From Ryuthela nishihirai (lineage: Eukaryota; Arthropoda; Arachnida; Araneae; Heptathelidae): 64,000 nucleotides of DNA. The stretch spans positions 45,888,691-45,952,690 of the forward strand of contig JAWZYU010000025.1 of NCBI GenBank assembly GCA_038380435.1. The letters run 5' to 3'. Position numbers and translations under genes: made by a program. Shown in pieces: positions 1-11,631 of the stretch. Every line of letters starts with the position of its first letter. The first letter of the stretch is position 1. The notes under the pieces are model-generated. The model saw only the letters and a program-made list of their open reading frames with translations. It searched no databases and was not told where the DNA came from.

Positions 1-442
1 ATTGAGATACACGTTATATAAGTTTTATCATTTAAAAAATATTGTTACAAGTTCTTTTCTTCACTCTTTATATTTTTCTTGGGTTTATTCAAGTATATAA
101 TATGGGATTTGTTGTTGGGAGATAGACTATGAGACACACCTAATTAATCTAAACAATATTCATAAGAAAATATATAAGCTTATATTCAATATAAAAAGTT
201 GCAAAGATATTAAATTTCTGAAATTAATTCACTTTTATAATATAAAACAAATTTATATTTTTAAAATTCTCCTGTTTGTGCATGTGAACCATGATTGCCT
301 AGAAGTGCAAAGCATCCCTACAACACGAGAAGAAATAATCAATGTATAGTGCCTTTACCTCATAAAAATATTTTGAAAAAACATTTCGTTTTCCTTGCAC
401 CAACCTTTATAATTTTTTAGAAAATACATAAAACATTAAACT
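1..442. other. AT-rich stretch, no gene seen
   Basis: Reading both strands I see only AT-rich sequence with short poly-A and poly-T runs. No recognisable exon, RNA or transposon motif is present. Upstream NARS2 exons must lie to the left of the window or be too small for me to recognise here. Confidence 0.6.
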
Positions 443-663
443 ATATCAACTAATAAATCAGCACTTTAGCGTCATTTTAAATTTTAGAGGGAAAATTGTC
501 TTGAGCTGGGTGGGATACAAACCCATGACCTCCTGATAACATGTCAGGTCCAGAGCACCTGACATGTTATCAGGAGGTCATGGGTTTGTATCCCACCCGG
601 CTCAAGACAATTTTCCCTCTAAAATTTAAAATGACGCTAAAGTGCTGATTTATTAGTTGATAT
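443..663. repeat. Palindromic element with 107-bp arms and tRNA-like core
   Basis: The left arm is 443-549, the 7-bp spacer is 550-556 and the right arm is 557-663. The arms are exact reverse complements apart from one T/C difference near the GGGTGGGATA stretch. The right arm reads like the 3' half of a tRNA, with an anticodon-like stem (CCTGACATGTTATCAGG) and a B-box-like GGGTTTGTATCCC. This suggests a head-to-head tRNA-derived SINE or a foldback element. Target duplications were not identified. The near-identity of the arms implies a recent origin or gene conversion. Confidence 0.85.
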
Positions 664-1889
664 GGAATGCCTCGAGTTTATTTCATTATTTATTAAACAT
701 TAAAGTAATTTGCGAAGTTTTAAGCAAAAAAATTAGAGATTTTTTGTTAAACATTGAAAATATTGAAATTTTTCTGAGATGCAATTAGCTTGGAATATTA
801 TAATTTACACAGCTTAGCATATTATATTTTGATTTTAAAATAGTGCTACCCAATTATCTGTTGCTACTGCTATTCAATTAATCAAGTCTTTTGAATCTGG
901 ACAGGTCATAAAACTCCTTGGCTCAAAATAGTTATGACCAAAATTCTGGTTTCTTTTATCAGTTGTTTTTATTATATTTATACTGTCTATGTATTTTGCA
1001 TTGTGATGTATTATGCATTATTAAGTTCTCTAATCTGTATTATCTCTTTCACTTTGCATTTTCTGATTATAAGTAATCAAATTAGAGTTTAATTGGCCAG
1101 AGCCAGGAGAGCTGGGTATAGGTTCAATAAACCCCATTTCAAAACAATTTATGACCTTCAACTCTGTAAGAGAATTTAGGTGTGGACTCGCTATGCATTC
1201 TGTCCAGAAATAGACATCTGGAATCCTGTAGATTTTCTCTGGTTGGTGTGCAATGAGAAACATAAAGTTTTGCGTTATTTAAGCAAGCACAGAATAGGGA
1301 GTGGGGACACATCTGTACCTTTAATACAGTAAAGAGCTAAATCGGAAATAATTCTTCCCTTTCATTAACATTCTCCTATTAGGAAGAGGAGAAAAATACT
1401 GTACAATTTGGAGGCAGATTTTCATTAGACTGAAAAAGACACTGAAAAAACCTTAAAAAATGGGATTTTTCGGTTTTTAAACCAAAAAACAAGAAAAATA
1501 CTGATAAAATCTGATTAGTTGACAACTCTGGTAGCATAATGAGAACATGTAAAACTGATTTAGTGAAGAAAAATTGGTTCCAATTGTTGGCACCAGGAGA
1601 TAAATGGGTGCTTCAGGTATGCTAATTGCTTTCATTTGCATAATAACACGTTTCCGGCGCAAAAGATGTATAAAGGCGAGAATGCCCACATTGCAAGCAA
1701 ATGGCTGTATGGCTCTCACAAAGAAATTTTTTTTTAGAAAGAATAAAAAAAAAATTTTTTAATTAATTTTTTAGAAAAAAAGATACTTCTCTACACAAAG
1801 AATGGAGATAACCTAGAAGCTATATTAGGTTTGTACTGGTTTCTCATACAACATACAAACACTTACACAAGTACATGCCCTACTGGTTC
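664..1889. other. Unassigned intergenic or intronic sequence
   Basis: The region is AT-rich. A 77-codon open frame on the - strand (1030-1263) has plausible amino-acid composition but I do not recognise it. It could be a degraded transposon fragment. Nothing else is supportable. Confidence 0.4.
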
Positions 1890-2480
1890 AAGCCAGGAAA
1901 ATGATCCCAAGGTTACTTCCAATTACTGTTCTATTGAACTTGATGAGCTGTGTGTGCAAGATGTAGGAAATAATGGGGAGTTCTAGGTTCATCTGGTACT
2001 TCAATTCATTGATCAGGATTTGTAAGTATGAGAGCACCTGGTGTCAAAATTCTTTGATGTTGAAAACACATATGACATGGTGTGGTGATTCGGCATTCTT
2101 CATGACCTCCATACCTTCAGCTTGAGAGGTCATATGCTGATCTTCATCTCCAACTTTTGATCTCAACTTTTTATCTCCATGATGGTAACACTCTATCATA
2201 GCTTTCCCTAAGAACAGTGGGAACCACAAGGCTGCTTCTTGAGTGTCATCCAGCATGAATGTCATTGACCATCAACTGCCTACAATCTTTTGGTTTGGTG
2301 ACTGCCAATGAATGGGTTTCAGCTTCCCACAGAAGACTGCTTTTAATCTTCATCCTGAACCCAACATCAGCTAGGAAATACATTATTGCTGTTGTGGTAG
2401 AGACCCAAGTTTCTCGATCTCATCTTTGGCCAGAAATTCACCTCTTTACCAGAAACAAACAAGAGATCAATTTTTTACAG
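1890..2480 (+). pseudogene. Jockey reverse transcriptase fragment
   Basis: Conceptual reading across frames gives a PKPGK-like start, a catalytic-region motif of the type FDxExxYDxxW (FDVENTYDMVW near 2050), then GILHDLHTF and LRGHM. These are characteristic of Jockey-clade RT fingers and palm. The YxDD stretch is not legible. Several in-frame stops are present, including one directly after the FDVENTYDMVW motif. The reading is by eye and could include frame errors. Confidence 0.6.
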
Positions 2481-3189
2481 AAAAATTGACATCTTTACCA
2501 TGTACATCATCTCAGTTCCAAGTGCATGGGCATTGAGCATCCTCAAGGTTCTCTCACGGGGAGCAATGTTCTTTGCTCTACTTCTAACATGCTCTTGTCT
2601 TGTCAAAACTGGATTATAGATCCCAGGTGTGCAATTCTGCTCGGGATTTGGTGGTGAATGTTTTAGACCCTCACCATCATTAGGCCCTCTGTATTTCATG
2701 GAGACCTTCTGCACCTCACCTGTCCAGAGACTACATTGAGACTAATGAAACATACTTACTATTTGCCATCAGAAGTTGTCTCTACAGAAATGCCTGGCTT
2801 CCCACTTGGGACTACATTTTTAGTCCTCAGCAGGAAATGCTTTACATAATTCATCGGACTGCCATGAGATTCTTTACACAAATCACCTGCTATTCGTCCT
2901 TTTGGTTTGCATGTCTGATGCTACCTCAGAGACACCAGTCTTGATAGTGTTGCCCAGTTGACAGCCTACCACTTCCACCATAGCTCGCTGTTTCCACTTC
3001 CATCATGGTTGCTGTTTCCTCTTCCTGCAACTTTTTGCAGGACATGAAAGGCCTTTACGAATGTACCAGCATCCTTGCTGAGCCCCTGGACTTCTTGCCT
3101 GTCTTCATGACTCTAAATCCAGCACATCAGTGGGATCAGCCATGTTCTGTAATGTTATCATTGCCGATCAGATCTCATAGCAGTGTTCC

Positions 3190-3560
3190 ATCTTCACTGC
3201 AGAGTTGCATGCTATCAGCCTTTCCTTGGACCACATGGCAGCTAATTGTCATTGTCAGTCTCCTTTACACTGACTCGCTTAGCTCACTGCAGGCTTTGAT
3301 CTGGATGAGGTCTTAGACTCACCCTGTTCTTTCCAAGATCCACCAGCAGCTCCATCATTTGGCAGCCATCCCTCATTCACTTCTGTTGGGTGCCTGGTCA
3401 CATCAGCATCTGGGACAATAGCTTGGCAGATGCAGGCTGCTAAGTCAGCCATGCCCATGACTGACACTCTACTGCCTGTTTCATACTTTGACCTTTGGCA
3501 GTGTTTTTCCACCGAGTTAAGGACTCAGCAGCAGCAATCTTGATCTGAACAGAGTGGTAA
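3190..3560 (+). pseudogene. Jockey RNase H domain fragment
   Basis: The reading FTAELHAISL, then TDSLSSLQAL, then a degraded GAWSH (normally WVPGHVG) follows the order of RNase H motifs in Jockey LINEs that keep this domain: E in FTAE, D in SDS and H in PGH. Frameshifts separate the pieces. It would have removed RNA from RNA:DNA hybrids during retrotransposition and is now inactive. Confidence 0.6.
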
Positions 3561-4360
3561 TAAACTTTTCGAAATCAAGCCTATTGTTAAATAGACATAT
3601 TATGGCCATTATGTTTTTGCAGGAATCACAAGGAGGAAGTTGTACTTGCTTAGCTCCTCTTAGGTCATTCATTTTTTACTCATTCACTTATTTTACAGGT
3701 TGACAATGAACCAAAGCGCGAGTTTGTGACACCATTTTGTGACATCAATCGTAAAACATCTTTTAATTGATTGTCCTGCTTCTAACCATCTCAAACGTCT
3801 TTTTATTTTAACTTCCATGATTTTACATCTGAGTCTTATACTCAGATGTCTTTTACCTGATTACTCTTTTTTTGCCACCTGCTTTTGCCTATTTACACTT
3901 TATAGGGTAGTTTGAGCAAATCTGATTTTATGGCTTTTTCTTATTTATTCTTTTTATCTGACCTGAGTCTTTTACACCTGGGTTAGTTAAACCTTATTTT
4001 TGTGTATTATATATATACGTATATATTGTTTTATAGATTTTTTTTACATTTTTCTATCTTTTAGAACTGTTTTTTTTTTTTCATGCTTTTAAATTTAGTT
4101 GTTGGTTGTTCATATTTCAACCTCCTTTTTGCCTTATTTGGTGCATAATAGCCATTACTGCTGATGTGCCAGAAAACCCCAACCAATGAACTATTCTTAT
4201 CAGAGCTAACCCATTTACTGTTAATATATAATGAATTGCTTGACAACCAGAGGAACTCTAGTTTCATAAACTTGATACATTAAAGACTTAATAATAGCTA
4301 TAGGTTTTTGAAACTTTTACTTGTTATCGAATTCTTCAATGTGAATTTCTTTCTATTTAG

Positions 4361-4485
4361 GCAAGCTGTTTTGACCTTCTTGCTCCATTTGGGGGTGAAA
4401 TATGTGGAGGAAGTCTGAGAGAAACTAATGAAGAAATCTTAAAAAATAAGCTGGAAACTTTAAATATGATCAAAAGTTTGGAATG
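4361..4485 (+). CDS. NARS2: Mitochondrial asparaginyl-tRNA synthetase, penultimate exon
   Basis: The exon encodes 41 codons plus two bases (phase 2), reading ASCFDLLAPFGGEICGGSLR onward and ending at the W shared with the next exon. The acceptor is TTTCTATTTAG and the donor is G|GTATG. The product charges mitochondrial tRNA-Asn with asparagine in the matrix. The block D-LL-P-GGEI-GGSLRE is the class II synthetase region just before motif 3 and matches the C-terminal part of NARS2 rather than the cytosolic enzyme, as judged by the closing sequence of the next exon. Earlier exons are not in view. The frame is open throughout. Confidence 0.9.
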
Positions 4486-5061
4486 GTATGTTTCATTACT
4501 TCATTTTTAAATTTTTAATATGTTGAAATAGTTAATGAAATAAGGATGAGAAGGATGGTTATCATCTAATAGTGGATTAAACACAGATATATGTATAAAC
4601 AGATTAATTTGATATGAAATGAACTGGAATACAATCATTTATAATGATGACTTCCGATTTTTCTTATGATGACAGACAGATTATTCAGGTACTACTTATT
4701 TTTCATACTGTTATATAATTGAGAAATGACAGATTAAGTAGTCTCATTTAGAGTTGGTTTGTTTAATCACTGAATGGCTTATATTTTTCATGTTTATTTA
4801 TCTAAACAGGAAAAAAATGTACCAAACATTCCAGAAAAAGAAATGTGTTTTCCAATCAGAGGAGCAAAACATCTGAAATATATGTGATTCATAATTTTAG
4901 GAAAAAGTTATTATGTATGAAAGTAATTTATATCATTGCATGCATTTTTTTAAAGATGTTAATAAATTATTAATCATGTAGTGAAAGAGGTGATTTCCTA
5001 CTAATAATTTGGATATTTGTTTACAGATTTTTAATTTTTAGGCAGATATAACCTGTTATGA

Positions 5062-5715
5062 TGTGATGTCCACCCATTCACTTTTCCTTTTCCTTAACCC
5101 GTTTTGCTTTATTTAAGTTATATTTATCATTTTGGGGATTATTTCATTTGGACTGATCGCAATTCTCGTTTCCAAGCTGTAGGAGTTGCGCATACGCAAC
5201 TCCAGCCTTTTGATTGTTAACCGCTAAAGCGGGTGTAAGACACAGCCCTTCTTGAGTCATAGTTAGCGCGATCGTCATATTATGCAAATGTCTTTCCCGG
5301 CGTGCAATAGATACTTGTCAGCTTTGTACGCCGTTTGTTATAGTAGTGACTTTAGGTCACAGAGTCAGATTGAGAATGAGAGTTAGTGGAGTGTGTTATT
5401 GTGAGATGTGGAGTAGAGATGTAGGAGTCAGAAGTATGTGTTGTGTAGATAGAAGGAGTTGTTAGTCTCCAACTTTTGTATTCTACCATTGAGTTTGGTG
5501 AGTTGAATTTTTTGGAAATAAACTTTGCTTTAGAAAATCTTGAATTTTTGCTATTTTTCTCTTGAGTAACATTAATTGATTTTTCATTAATTGATTTTAT
5601 TGAATAAATTTCATTGATTTAAACTTTAATTAAACTTGACAATCCTTTTTCAATTCTTATTCAATAAGTAATGCTTGATAAATACATAAGAAACCTATTT
5701 CAACTTTATTTGGCA
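5062..5715 (+). mobile_element. Solitary LTR-like repeat
   Basis: It starts TGTGATGTCCACCC and ends TTTGGCA, so it has the TG...CA form of an LTR. It is followed at 5728 by TGGTGCCCAATCC, which resembles a tRNA-Lys-type primer binding site. Related sequence recurs in reverse at 18700-19040 (with PBS-like TGGCACCCAAGC) and as a 5' piece at 51915-52010. A TATA-poor, G-rich stretch at 5340-5470 and AATAAA at 5517 fit an LTR promoter and poly(A) region. The superfamily (Gypsy or BEL) is undetermined. Confidence 0.5.
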
Positions 5716-6922
5716 GTTATTATTGCCTGGTGCCCAATCCAGAATTTGAATAAATTTGGATCAGACGAACTTTAAAAATTAATAATCTTTCGAGCATTAC
5801 AATGACTACTACAATTAAATAAGCAAACATCCAGTGGTACAAAAATTGGAAATTAATGGAACTTGTGCAATTAGGATGCAGTGAAGCTGTTTTAATTGAT
5901 ATGCACAATAACAAATATGCCTGAAATGCAAGAAAATTAAGGTATGACACACAGTTACTCAAACAACTTATGTATAATGAACTAGCACCATGAAAAATTT
6001 GGTTCTTTTTAATTTACTCTACAAGAGATCAAGGAAACCTAACTAGAAGTTACTCTTAGCTTATACAGGCTTCTTATATAACAATATGCTCACTGAGACA
6101 GAAGTCAGGTTCTCTGATTACACCATGTTTAGAGCCAATACAAACAAAAGGGTTTATCTGTTCCAGTTAAGGCTAAATGAAAAATTGCATCTGTCTTTTA
6201 TATAGAAAATTACATAAATTAGATTTTTCAAGCTCTTTAAAGTATTTGTGTTTTTTGAGAGTTGAGGATAAACAGTTAATTGAAAACCAGAAATACAGTT
6301 TTGGCTAATTTAAGGTAGAAGTGTTTCCTAGTTATTTATTTTAAGTTGTTGCATATCAAATGGTCGATTTTGCAAATGTCTGAAGTTTTCGATATTTTGA
6401 GGACTGAAAATGTTACTAGATGGTGTTAGTGATACATTATATTAAATCATGAAGCCTGCTTATGATAACACAGTAGCCATTTTGCCAGTAGATTTTGTGG
6501 TAAGTGGATTGTAAGAGATAAAAGGGAACAATGGGTCAGAGTCAATTTCGTTTCTTATGTGAGTTTAAACTGGGGCACATTGCTGCAGAGGCAATTCACA
6601 ACATCAATGCAGCATTTGGGGAAGGCACACTTATGAATGGACAACATGATGTTGTTTTGAAAAATTTTAATCTGGTGACATCAGCCTTCAAAATAAGCCA
6701 CATGGTTGACCCAAAGAAGCAATTGATTGAAGACTTTAATTGAATTTGACACACCCAAACTGTACAAGATATCACAAGTAAATTAGCCATGCATTATTTA
6801 ACACTTTCCCAGCACCTGAAGGCCATTGGCAAAGTGAAGAAGTTGGATAAATGGGTTCCACATGAATTAATGAACATTCATAAGGCATGTCAACTTCAAG
6901 TGTGCACTTCCCTTTACACGAA

Positions 6923-7135
6923 ACCAATCTCTGCTAAACTCCCTGCCCTGCCCACAGTGAATAGGGGTCACTGCTGAGCTTAAAAAGGCCTCCATCTATC
7001 GGATGGGATGTTAAGCCGCATGTGTGGGAGAGTCACACCCCATGCACATGGATGGTCTTAATGGGAGGCCGACACCCTTTTCCCAACAGCTGTTCAGTGA
7101 CTTCCCCTCACCCAACCATCCACAAAACCACGAGA
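6923..7135 (+). repeat. SINE family A fragment (copy 1)
   Basis: It carries the family core: CCCTGCCC, CGGATGGGATGTTAAGCC, TGGGAGAGTCACAC and CCAACAGCTGTTC. It lacks the tRNA-like head and is more diverged than the other copies. It sits inside the mariner coding region, so it inserted after that copy. Confidence 0.75.
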
Positions 7136-7590
7136 ACTTCGAATTTGGACATCTGTCCCAAATATCTGATATTTAAATAGCGAATATCATGTTTTTAAAA
7201 AAGGGCTCGAATTTACCCCTTAAAAAAATGGAAGACTTTTGGCACAAATTACGTACAGAGTTGCAATATATATTTAGACCATAATGCTACCTAACCATAT
7301 TACCAACAAATCCGCCACATTCAAAATTTGAAGGATCCAATATTCTAGATATGAATAAACTGATAGATTTAGACAACAATAGGGTAATCAGATCATTTCG
7401 ATAGGTACTTTACGCGCTGCTTCACAGCCTTAATATCAGTTTTCTGTTAGGCCTCAACCAGCACACAAAGGTGGCTTTTGGTGCCATCCTAAGACATAGT
7501 ACTGTCTTATTAAGTTCCCTTACACTTATATAGTGGAATATCGGATGGCATCGTTCAGTCATACTCAAGCACACAAAACCAAGGGAATCC
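7136..7590. other. Unidentified insert in mariner
   Basis: This sequence separates the SINE fragment from the resumed mariner coding region. I recognise no protein or RNA in it. It may be an internal mariner segment too decayed to read or a separate insertion. Confidence 0.4.
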
Positions 7591-7919
7591 TTTTTTGCAC
7601 AGAGTTGTAATGTGTGATGGAAAATAGATCCTATACAACAATCATTGGCATTCTGCTGAATGTCTGGGCGTCATGCATGCACCCAAACACATACCCAAGC
7701 ATAATGTTCACCCGAAGGTTATGGTGACTGTTTGGTGGTCTGCAATTGGTGTTATCCATTATTCATTTCTAAAACTGGATGAAACAATAAATGCAGAGAA
7801 ATATTGTGCAGAACTTCGAAAAATGCATAACAAATTGTGCAAGAAGCAACCTGCATTGGTCAATAGATATGGCATCCTACTTCTCCATGATAATGCTCGA
7901 CCTCACATCTCACAAATAT

Positions 7920-7953
7920 CTGTAACTGACAGTCCAGAAACTGTCAGTTACAG
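7920..7953. repeat. 13-bp-arm hairpin in mariner ORF
   Basis: CTGTAACTGACAG at 7920-7932 is the exact reverse complement of 7941-7953, with an 8-bp spacer. It replaces coding sequence after the HDNARPH block, so it is probably a local inverted duplication. Confidence 0.8.
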
Positions 7954-8146
7954 TATGAGATTCTTGCTCAATCAGTGTAGTCACCAGACCTATCACTAAC
8001 TGACTACCATTTCTACAAGCATCTCAACCATTTCTTAGTGGAGAAAGCATTCAGTAATGAGACAGCGGATAAAAATGGCTTCAAAGAATTCATTGCTTTC
8101 AGGAACTTAGATTTTTTTTTACCAGTGGCATAAATGCATTTGTTTT

Positions 8147-8194
8147 ATAATGGCAGAAGTGTATTGAATCTGTTGGTTACACTTCTGCCATTAT
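8147..8194. repeat. 17-bp-arm hairpin at mariner 3' end
   Basis: The arms 8147-8163 and 8178-8194 (ATAATGGCAGAAGTGTA and its complement) are exact, with a 14-bp loop. It lies just downstream of the mariner reading frame and may include part of a terminal repeat. Confidence 0.8.
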
Positions 8195-8427
8195 TTTTAT
8201 TAAGTTATTTTTAACAAAGTTATTGCTGTTGAATGTTCCATTAACAATTCAGCCATTTTCAATTTGCAGCAACCTAATACCTGTAAGCCTTTGAAACATA
8301 ATGTGTTATGTATATTGTATATAGCTCAAAATTTTCTTTATGTCAAATCATTTGCTAAGTAATAAGCATTTAATGCACTGTTATGTTTTGGTGAAGAATT
8401 TGAGCCAATGAATATTTGTTTTTACAG

Positions 8428-8572
8428 GTATATGGATTTAAGAAAATTTGGTTCTGTACCCCATGGTGGATTTGGAATAGGATTTGAAAGACTCCTTCAA
8501 AGTATCTTAGGGATACCAAATATTAGAGAAGTTTTTCCATTTCCACGTTGGACTCATCATTGTCAGTTATAA
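8428..8572 (+). CDS. NARS2: Mitochondrial asparaginyl-tRNA synthetase, last exon
   Basis: The acceptor TTTTTACAG is followed by one base completing W, then 47 codons and TAA. The exon carries class II motif 3 of the synthetase catalytic core: [20 protein letters not shown], where the R binds ATP. It continues [19 protein letters not shown] and ends WTHHCQL. [15 protein letters not shown] and the FPR ending with C near the terminus are the normal C-terminus of NARS2. Nothing is missing, so this gene appears functional. Expression would be low-level housekeeping. Alternative assignment to bacterial-type AsnRS in an organelle is the same family. Confidence 0.93.
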
Positions 8573-8584
8573 CAATGTTTGTGA

Positions 8585-8590
8585 AATAAA
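8585..8590 (+). promoter_or_regulatory. NARS2 poly(A) signal
   Basis: A canonical AATAAA lies 12 bases after the NARS2 stop codon, which implies a very short 3' UTR. Confidence 0.65.
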
Positions 8591-8765
8591 ATTATGTCCA
8601 ATGAACTGTCATAACCAAAAGCAATTTGGTAGAATCAGTGAAGATCTAGGGTTCAACTCTTGGAAAGATTGAATGTTTCAGTATTGGTTAGTTATTTACC
8701 GCACTTCTTTTCAAAAGATTTACCTGAGAAAGAAATATAATTTTACCATAAATGCATTTGTGTAT

Positions 8766-9940
8766 AAAAAATTATTTATTTATTGAAGTTCCATTGAATT
8801 AGGGATAGCAAGCTAGTAACGTGTTGAACCCCCTCTGGTTCTGATAATGGCCACCACACAATGAGACAAGGACTCCACAAGCTTGTGTAAATGTCCCACA
8901 GGTATGGCAACCCGTGCATTTTCCAGAGCTGTCCATAATTCTCAAGGTCGTCACAGATGAGATATGGGCCTAACACTCTGCTTGACGGTATCCAAAACAT
9001 TTTCGGTGGGATTTAAATCTGGGCTTCCAGGTGGCCAATTCATTATTTTAAAGTCAGCAGAATGCTCCTGCAACCATGCAGTAGCCAACCTGGACCTGTG
9101 AGATGAACAGTTCTCTTGCTGGTAGATACCATCTCCATTGGGACGAATGATGGCCATAAATGGGTGTAAATGGTCAGTAATGAGTTCTATGTACCGAAAT
9201 GCATTGAGAGTCATCAGTACACATACCAAAGGTCCCACAGACATCCAACTGAAGACACCCCAGGCAATCACTGAGCTACCACCAGCTTGTACTGTTCCGA
9301 CCTGACATGCAGGATCCATGGCTTCATGGATTTGGCACCGTACTCTGTCTCCCAGTTGCGTGATGAAGTTTAAATTGGGATTCATCACCCCAGGCTATCC
9401 ATTGCCAATTTTCGATGTTCTTTAGCCCATTGTCGTGCCGTTGGAAGTGGGACTCTCGTAGATCGGTGGCTCCCGAAGCCGGGATGATGAAGTGAGCATT
9501 GCACTGTCTATGCACTGACTTCCTGGCTGGAACCTGCATTCAGATGGGAAGTGATTTCAAATAATGTCTGGCCTCTATTGGTCCATACGATGCAGGTCAG
9601 ACGGCGAAGCCCATGATCATTCGAGGCTGGTTGTCTTTTGCAGTTTGTCCGGGTGCTTGTTTTTTCGTTTTTCATATTCCCAGAACATTCTTGAAACTGT
9701 CATACAAGAAAATCCAAGTTTCCTGACAATTTCGTAGATTGAGTGCCCCATCCGTCAGGCACCTATGATCTGCCCTCTGTCAAATGCATCTAAATCCCAT
9801 GCCTTTCCCATTACACTTCTCTCAATGAATGCTTGGGGAAGCCAAAGCTGACAGCTATTTATGACCAGAGTTTCAGCCACACATGCGCACAGATATTACC
9901 ATTTCATGACAAACATTGAATCATGCCACACATTCTATTA
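8766..9940 (-). pseudogene. Tc1-like transposase, degraded
   Basis: Reading the - strand from 9.8 kb down, the frames include MGHSI-like helix-turn-helix remnants, WAWGDESQFKLHHA (first catalytic D), the GGSSVIAWGVFS block, then GIYQQENCSSH (second D changed to E) and SPDLNPTENVLD (third block). This order and the D...D34E layout identify a Tc1-family transposase. Frameshifts at about 9390 and 9000 break it. It would have cut and pasted DNA at TA sites. TIRs were not identified with confidence. Confidence 0.85.
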
Positions 9941-10487
9941 GACAAATATAATTCTGTTTTTAGCTTAACAGGAAGAATTGCTGGTAACAGATTTAACAGC
10001 TTTAACACCAGGAAAATCAAAGTTTCTATTTATTGATTAGAATTAATCAATTTCAATAACATTTAATAATGTATGTTAAAAATATTATCTCTAGGTAGTA
10101 ATGTTTCACTATCATCTAATTTATATCAGTACTATTGAGGACTATATCAATAAATCAAGAAGGAAGTTAATATTTATCCTGCGTAAGAAAATTATTTTTA
10201 TGAAATAAAAGCATGGCTGTATTCAGTTACATGATTTCTAAAAGCTTTAATTTGGGTAAAGTGTGAAAATAGATTAAAATGCAAAAGGAGGAAGAAGTTA
10301 CATAAATTAAATGTTTTACATGTTACCCTTTACTACTTGATTAGTGATTCCACTTTGGAAAAAAAAATACAGGGAATTTGTACATTTGAGGACCACAATA
10401 AAATATTACTATGTTAAATGTTTTAAAAAAATATTAGTTTTCAAAATTTAAAAAAAATCGTACTTGTTAAACACTTAATAATTGTTA
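9941..10487. other. AT-rich sequence, nothing recognised
   Basis: No open frame or motif of note on either strand. Confidence 0.5.
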
Positions 10488-10658
10488 CTTATAAGTATGG
10501 TGACTATATTTTTTTGGAGAAAATAAAGGACAAATCAGAAATTGTTTCAAAATAAAAAAAAAGCAGGTTGCGTTTGTTTGTTTCACTAAAACTAAAAAGC
10601 TTTATAACATTTATTATAAAATATAAGCATATACATAGCATTTTAAACAATCATATTA

Positions 10659-11105
10659 TTACTTTAAAAAATTTATTTTAATACTTTTCACAAGAATGAA
10701 CTTTTTTAATAAATCGGGTTTGTGTTTTAAAAATTCATAAAACTGTATACAATTCATGTCAAAGTTGCATTTGGTATAAATGCATGCTTTCAATGTTTCG
10801 ATTTTTAATTGAGTTTTTCCACTGGTCCACATATAGTTCACTAATGAAAATACTCGTTCAGTGGGGACATTAGATCCAGGGAGAGAGAAGCAAAATTCAA
10901 TGATTTTTAAAATGTATTTAAAAGATACGTGTTTATCTGTGAAATATTTAAAAATTTCAACCCATCTACATCGGCAGGACTCGCCATTTTGTCGCCATTC
11001 TTCACACTTTTCACTGGTGAACATAACTTTTAATACGCGAAACTTCATCAAATAGTTTGCCATCATTGATATTTCAGTTCCAGTGGCTGGAAATGAACAA
11101 AACAC
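10659..11105 (-). pseudogene. hAT transposase C-terminal region
   Basis: The 148-codon open frame contains the hAT dimerisation signature: LPGSNVPTERVFSLVNYMW, then TQLKIETLKACI and FYEFLKHKPDLLKK. In hAT enzymes this segment mediates oligomerisation and contains the last catalytic E, here likely the E in PTERVFS. The RNase H-like core and BED finger are absent. The frame itself is open to its natural end, so truncation rather than nonsense mutation has disabled it. Confidence 0.8.
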
Positions 11106-11189
11106 TTTCCTCGATCTTCACCCACAGAGGGATTTCTCGTAGTAGGACCCATTCAAATACTTCCATTTCCATGAAAGAGCTGTCTAGTT

Positions 11190-11249
11190 ATTTAAATAAT
11201 CAATGCAGGTTTGGTAATAGATTACCAAACTTGCATTGATTATTTAAAT
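11190..11249. repeat. 29-bp-arm near-perfect palindrome
   Basis: The arms 11190-11218 and 11221-11249 are complementary with one G/T difference and only a 2-bp spacer. It lies inside the hAT element upstream of its ORF remnant. Confidence 0.85.
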
Positions 11250-11631
11250 TAATTTTAATTAATTTAAAAATAAAAATGTTTTTTGAATTTATGAATTGCA
11301 TTTTTAAATACGTTGGCATCAATGTTTTGGTTTTTTTCTAAATCTAAATTTTTTTTTTTAGTATTTATAGGTGAAAACCTATAATAACCTATATTTTCAC
11401 AAAATAAAGGACAAAATGGCCATTTAAAAAAAATAAATCTAAATGACGTATGCTCACCGTAGTTATAAGTCATGTCATATTCCTCGTTTAGACCAGTAGT
11501 AGCATGGGCAGTAAATAAGTGGAGCATTTGGCTGGGTGAAAATCAAACCCAGGAGGCAATTTCTGATTTATTACATGGTACTATGGGCAACATTACTCAA
11601 CAGGTTCCAAAGTACTCTTGCCTCCAGACAT

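Larger units (their letters stand above)
1890..4187 (+). mobile_element. 5'-truncated Jockey-type LINE
   Basis: A non-LTR retrotransposon on the + strand, seen from the reverse-transcriptase domain to the 3' UTR. Fragments in shifting frames match Jockey RT and RNase H. The 3' UTR (about 3690-4187) is clearly homologous to the reverse complement of 40100-40500, the 3' UTR of the larger Jockey copy at 40.0-44.2 kb. Both end in AAAACCCCAACCAA-type sequence. Many stops and frameshifts show it is dead. It lies in the NARS2 intron just upstream of the exon at 4361. Confidence 0.75.
6490..8194 (+). pseudogene. Interrupted mariner transposase
   Basis: The N-terminal part (6531-6900) reads QFRFLCEFKLGHIAAEAIHN, AAFGEGT and LSQHLKAIGKVKKLDKWVPHEL, the helix-turn-helix region of mariner. 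The catalytic part resumes near 7590 with VVMCDGK (normally TSDEKW), then VMVTVWWS and HDNARPH, and a frame-shifted SPDLSLTDYH. So the second and third catalytic D remain while the first block is damaged. A SINE fragment plus about 450 bp of other sequence (6923-7590) splits the gene. It is intronic in NARS2 and inactive. Confidence 0.8.
4486..8427 (+). other. NARS2 last intron
   Basis: A 3942-bp intron bounded by GTATGT and TTTTTACAG. It is phase 2 and joins TG with G to restore a tryptophan codon. It contains a solitary LTR-like repeat, an interrupted mariner copy and a SINE fragment. The stretches 4486-5061 and 5716-6480 show nothing I can assign beyond AT-rich sequence. The stretch just after the LTR (5728-5960) may be the start of the internal region of the LTR element. 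Confidence 0.85.
10496..11461 (-). mobile_element. Short hAT element
   Basis: The left end is TATGGTGACTATA and the right end in reverse is TACGGTGAGCATACG, an imperfect TIR pair of hAT type. The flanks are CTTATAAG (10488-10495) and GTTATAAG (11462-11469), an 8-bp target duplication with one difference. The inside encodes only the C-terminal hAT dimerisation region on the - strand, so this is an internally deleted copy. A second isolated end of the same kind lies at 52016-52085. Confidence 0.7.
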
